Assembly (NCBI GenBank): GCA_013398275.1
Contig: VZSE01008494.1
Location: 211,507 to 275,506 of the forward strand
Direction: 5' to 3'
DNA: 64,000 nucleotides
DNA from: Promerops cafer
Lineage: Eukaryota; Chordata; Aves; Passeriformes; Nectariniidae
Shown here: positions 59,640 through 64,000 of the stretch, one piece after another
Layout of the letters: the number at the start of each line of letters is the position of its first letter
Numbering within the stretch: position 1 is the stretch's first letter
Notes under the pieces: generated by a model
Databases searched by the model: none
What the model saw: only the letters and a program-made list of their open reading frames with translations
What the model was told of the DNA's origin: nothing
Translations under genes and position numbers: made by a program

Positions 59640-60060
59640 CAAAGCATTACAAAACCATGGTAATGGGATCGACCTCTGCCTGCAAGCTGCTAATGACTTC
59701 CTGGGTGAGCACCCAGGGAATGGATCCGCTCTGGTCCGCACGCCGCTGGGGGAATTAATTCATTGAAAGGGCATTACTTAGCTGACTTTCAGCACTTCCA
59801 TGGAAAAAAAATGGGGCTCAGCAATGGCTGGCTGAAAACTACAGCTTGCCAGGGGGGCTGGCTGTTGTCAGATGTTGTTAAATCTCACAGTGCTGCATGG
59901 CCACGGCATGTCCCCAGCAGACAGGGTGTTTTCGTTCAACAGTTATTTGAGAGCAAAGTGCACCAAGTACCTTAGGCAAGCATTATTATTAACTCCGATT
60001 ATTCATCACTGGTTTTGCTATTACTCTACACCTAAGAGAGGGCACAATGACTCAGATCCC
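59640..60060. promoter_or_regulatory. Candidate distal regulatory island
   Basis: Contains GGAATTAATTCATTG, TTATTATTAACTCC and GATTATTCATCAC together with unusually many CpG words for the desert (GGATCCGCTCTGG, CGCACGCCGC). It carries no repeat signature. Low-confidence inference. Confidence 0.25.
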
Positions 60061-61084
60061 AGAAGGCCAGTGAAGGAATGCACAGACCACAGAGCAGGCT
60101 TGAGCTCATGTCCCAGGCAGGCACTGCAAGGCAGGTGTGGTCCAAAGACCTTGCATGCTGCCTGTAGTCCAGTGCTGACTGCAGAACATAAGGCAGGCAT
60201 GCAAGAGGAGGCTGCATCTCGCATTTCATGTGATGCAGATCAGTGAAAGAAGAGAAAGGGAAAAGGGTTTTCCTGACAACAACACACCACAAATAAGACT
60301 GAGCCAGACTTGTGTGTTAAGCTGCATTGTGAATAAGGTCCAGCAATTGAATTGTTTCTTCAGAAAAATAAATAAACAAAATGCGTGCTGAAACCAGGCC
60401 TGTTCCTGTTGGCATTTTGGATCCAGCTTCTTTCTGAGCTCTAACTTGCAGAGATACTCTGTAAATCCAGAGGATGGAGGAGATGAGCTTCTCCACTTTT
60501 AATTGCTCTGAACAACATGAGGTAGCAGTTAGGGTGGGCCTGCTTGATGCAGGTTTGGAGGCAAATCTCCAGAAGTTCTGTTCCACCTAAATTGCTTTAT
60601 GATGCTATCATCTTTCCTGCTGGAAACCACACGATGGGAAAAGCACAATTCCTCCAAATTTGCATATCTCTTTTTTTAGCACAGGTCTCTTTAGCTGCTA
60701 ACAGCCAGCACAGGCCTCTCAGGAGGCATACTCTCCACTCCAAAGAAAGATGCATATGACCCAAGCCTTCTATCATTGCTCATTAGCACCTTTTTAATGC
60801 CCTGTACTTTCCACAATTACTAGATAAGCAAAAAATCAATAACAGTTTCTCTTGTCCTTCAGCTAAACTCATAGAAGGATCACTTTTACACCAGAATGAC
60901 TCAACTGGCTTTGCAGCCATCCAGCTGCACAGGGATTCCCAGGGACCTACAGAGAAGATCCAACTTGAATATTTGAAGTCAATAAATATGGGAATTTAGT
61001 GCACTTGATTTTTAAGTTTCCTGGTTTATTAAATCAACAGTATGGTCCAGCTGCCCAAGAAGAGGGCTGCAAGCCAGGTTTCCT
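60061..61084. other. Intergenic, no gene seen
   Basis: No recognisable exon or repeat family. Confidence 0.45.
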
Positions 61085-61700
61085 GACTTGTCAAGGCCCT
61101 GACTGCATATAAACATTGTCACACCCAATTGTCACACCCATTTAAGCCCAGCCCTGGATTTTCCTTTCCTATTTGAGCTGTGCTGTGGTTTTGCTCAGCC
61201 ACAGCTATGCCCGTTCCGAGCCACAGACCTGTGGATCTGGCCTCTCATCTGCAGGCTGGCCTCCTGAGTTGACCTAGGACATGTCACCAGGAACTTGCCC
61301 GATGATCTTCACTCCTGGCTGAACCTGGCCTTCATCGAGGCCTGCCGTGCCTGGGTGCTGCGAGTATGGAACCGGGCTCCTGGTTTGCAAAGCCCCTGTG
61401 CTAGCCCCACAGGCTGTGTCAGCACTCTTGGCTCCTCCTTTAGAGAGGATCTAAGGCTGGCCCTCACTGCTTCTGGATGCTAACCCTGCTACTGAGGTCC
61501 CACCTTGTGGAAATTGATCTTATCCATGCTTGCTTTAGCACTGGGGCTCTTCCATGTGGCAGTTAATGATGGATGGGGACTGCAGCCCAAGTCCAAGCCA
61601 CCAGACAAGCCAGTCAGGTATCTGGTTGTCCTCCTTCATGTGGTTGTCTTCGGTTTAGCGTTACATTATATTTTTGTTCAGGATTTGTCCTAGACTTAGC
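61085..61700 (+). other. Unclassified GC-richer segment, possibly an old retroelement or LTR
   Basis: This block differs in composition from its AT-rich neighbours. It starts with a 13-bp tandem duplication (61115-61140) beside a TATA-like CATATAAAC (61106-61114). It contains two successive open frames without ATG starts: 61295-61483, and 61505-61693 with its first ATG at 61526. The second would give a 55-residue peptide with two hydrophobic segments (LALALGLFHVAV and YLVVLLHVVVFGLALHYIFV). I do not recognise either peptide. A TATA-like box plus short frames would fit a decayed LTR or SINE-like repeat; chance is also possible. Confidence 0.2.
61115..61140. repeat. Perfect 13-bp tandem duplication (ATTGTCACACCCA)
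   Basis: Two exact adjacent copies of ATTGTCACACCCA. Confidence 0.95.
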
Positions 61701-64000
61701 TGTTGTTCACATGGTGCAGAAAATGGGCTTGTCACATCTTTAACCATCAGTAACGGGGAGAATCAGGAGCATTAGAGTCAGGCTGGGCATTGTGAGCCAA
61801 GCTCCTGGCACCAGGAGCCTGTGAAGAGCTGAAAGATCTTTTGTAGTGACACACAAGGTGGGCACTGGCAGAAGTGAGACTTTGATTTCACCTTATCTGT
61901 GGTTTGAAGATACACAAGCAAGTATTTTAGTTCTGTGAATGTGCACCAAATGTGTGGCTTTCTCATAAGAAAAACGATCAACTTTAAAAAAACCTCAAGG
62001 TCACAAACCTGGTTCTAATACTGCTTCAGCTTTCAGCTCACCAGGTAATACCTTTCCTCCATGAAGAGGTGGTGGGGTTTTTGTGCATTGAGGTTAAGTT
62101 TCCCAGGGCTGGCTGATTTCTCCCAGGGCTGAGAGCCCTGTTCATCTTTTCCCCCATCAGTGGAGTCAACATTACAGCTGATGGATTTTTCAAAAACAGA
62201 AAGAAAACAGAAAAGCCAAAACCTAGATTTCTATGCCAGTGTGACAGCTCTAAGTCTGTAACATTAGATTTGCTTTTGAACCTTTTCCCTTGTGTCTGAT
62301 GGACCATCTGACGTGCACGCATCCAAACTCAGGGAGCTGATGTAGTTATTTCCAGATGGGCTTCATCTCATCCTAGGATGGATGTATAAGCTGCAGAGAT
62401 GATTCATTCTCTGCAGGTCTTAACAGTCTTTACAGTCCTATCATAACCTTCAGAAATGGTGCTTTGTCCTATTCCAGCACCTGCTTAAAAGAGGCAAGCA
62501 CAAAAACAGTAATGCCTCATTGCAACAAATCTTATCAAGTTTAGATCTGAGATCTTACAGCAGGGAGATGTAGGTGTGCTACACTGCCTTCCTTCTGCCA
62601 CTCAAAAAGTTGAACAAATCAGATTTTAATGTTAACATAAATGGGAAAAAAATCCTCACTGGAGTGAAAGAGTTAAATTTCAGTGGAATCATCCAAAAAG
62701 AAGGACCAGGGTAACTTTTTAAACCTCTTTTTTTTTTAAAATCTTCTTTCCCCAAACCTTTCCCTGAGTCTCTTTTTCTTCATTCCCTTGGAGAACAACA
62801 ATCTTTTTTCTTGATCAAGGAAATAATAGCAAAAGCAAAGAACTGCCTTAAATTGCTTGGGCAGCAGGAGTGGTTGGTTCAATTAATTGCCTTAACTTTG
62901 CAGAAACAGCTGGCATACTGTTTACACCCTGTGAGAAGCAGACTTCCATTAGGAACAGAGTAAAGAAGAAGAATGAAAATCGGCCAAGGCTCACCCGCAG
63001 ACTTTGGCAAGCAAAAGATCTTTAGCCTAGTCCTGCTGAAGCCACCCTGCAAATGCATCTGCCCACACAGGCTGAAAGTTAGGGTAATACAGCTTTCAGG
63101 TGCTCACAGGAGCTTTGATCCCAAGAATGGTGGCAAACGGGCATGATAAAAAGACTAATTATCGTTACTATTATTGCAGGGAGATGATCTGAAACTGGAA
63201 AGTGCTCCTGGACTTCATCTAGGTACATTCCAGCAAGAACACAAAGACCAGATACAACATGGTGCAAACTGAACAGGCTCGAGCCTTCATGCAAAACCTG
63301 GATCTCTGTGAGCTCATTGAAATGTGTGACCATCATGGCACAGAGGGCTTCATGGGGTTTAGAAAGCCCCTGTGAGTGACTGAGGCAGGAGAAACTGCAT
63401 AAGCAGCCAGAGAAGACAGTGAAGAGCCATTGCTGTATATGACTTGACACCTGAAAAAGAGAAATTTACTTTCTTGGTTGCAGTACTGGCAAAAAAGAGG
63501 TTTCAGCTGCTTCCTGACTTCTCTTCCAGAAGACAGGATGTTCTGTCCAGCTCAGAACAACATTGTTCATCATCAAATGGAAGGGATGATTCCTAGAACA
63601 CGATGGTGCTTCAAAAAGTCAGGCCAGATTTTCTGGCCTTGCATGTGAGTTGGTGTGCACTTGGTACTCTAAAAGGTAAGGTAACAGGCAGGTGAAGACC
63701 TTGGCCTCTCTGACTGACAGGAAGTTCCAGGGAAGGTAACTGGCCGGCTCAGAGACCCCTTACGGACACAGAGCACATAAGCTGGCTCTCTTTTTTTGGA
63801 ACCAGTTGTGAAACACACATTCTCCCTCAGGCTGTGGATTATACAGCTGTACAGATGCAGTAGGAGTCATTCCCAAACCTCCAAATTGTTTAAAATTCTT
63901 CGTGCTCAGTATTTCCAAGAGGGCAGGGCGGGAGCAGATCTAAAAAAATAATATTGTAAGTAATTTATTTACCAGTGGAGGGACTTTCTTCCTGCATCTG
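61701..64000. other. Intergenic, no gene seen
   Basis: No coding exon recognised to the end of the window. The minus-strand frame at 63079-63450 has hydrophobic stretches but no family resemblance. Confidence 0.45.

Noticed and set aside
1..64000. CRISPR arrays, tRNA or rRNA genes, endogenous viral genes
   Set aside because: No regularly spaced repeats, cloverleaf patterns or viral protein signatures seen on either strand by eye.

Overview
This is one window of vertebrate nuclear DNA, almost certainly from a bird. Two things support this: several copies of the avian CR1 LINE in different states of decay, and a split gene whose exons translate to a close orthologue of the dual-specificity phosphatase DUSP4 (MKP-2). 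I see nothing prokaryotic (no operons, no dense long ORFs), no tRNA or rRNA genes and no CRISPR array. Species cannot be fixed from the sequence.

Layout. Positions 1-4540 are the downstream flank of DUSP4, with one CR1 3' end at about 1530-1898. Positions 4270-5769 are the likely DUSP4 3' UTR (minus strand), with AU-rich elements next to poly(A) signals. DUSP4 lies on the minus strand with four coding exons: 9830-9990 (partial, cut by an assembly gap), 6936-7072, 6294-6513 and 5770-6155. All visible splice sites are GT-AG and the phases agree. The assembly gap (9991-10284, 294 N) removes the first roughly 90 codons, which hold the N-terminal half of the rhodanese-like/MAPK-docking domain and the start codon. 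A CpG-rich promoter region surrounds the gap, followed upstream by a long CA/GACA microsatellite (10446-10561).

From about 10.6 kb to the end (over 53 kb) I find no credible protein-coding exon. This is a gene desert upstream of DUSP4. It contains decayed CR1 fragments (about 18.67, 31.28, 32.87, 39.05, 44.74, 45.36 and 53.23 kb), simple repeats, and several AT-rich islands with homeodomain/FOX/GATA-like motif clusters that look like candidate distal regulatory elements of the desert type often found around developmentally regulated genes. Those regulatory calls are inference from composition and motifs and need cross-species alignment.

I looked for a new coding or mobile system and did not find one. 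The points most worth checking are the missing DUSP4 first exon, its 3' UTR instability elements, the microsatellite next to the promoter, the inverted pair of CR1 fragments near 45 kb, a CR1 tail that switched to a 5-bp microsatellite, three independent 13-bp tandem duplications, perfect or nested inverted repeats, and a hydrophobic open frame near 61.5 kb in an unclassified, more GC-rich segment.
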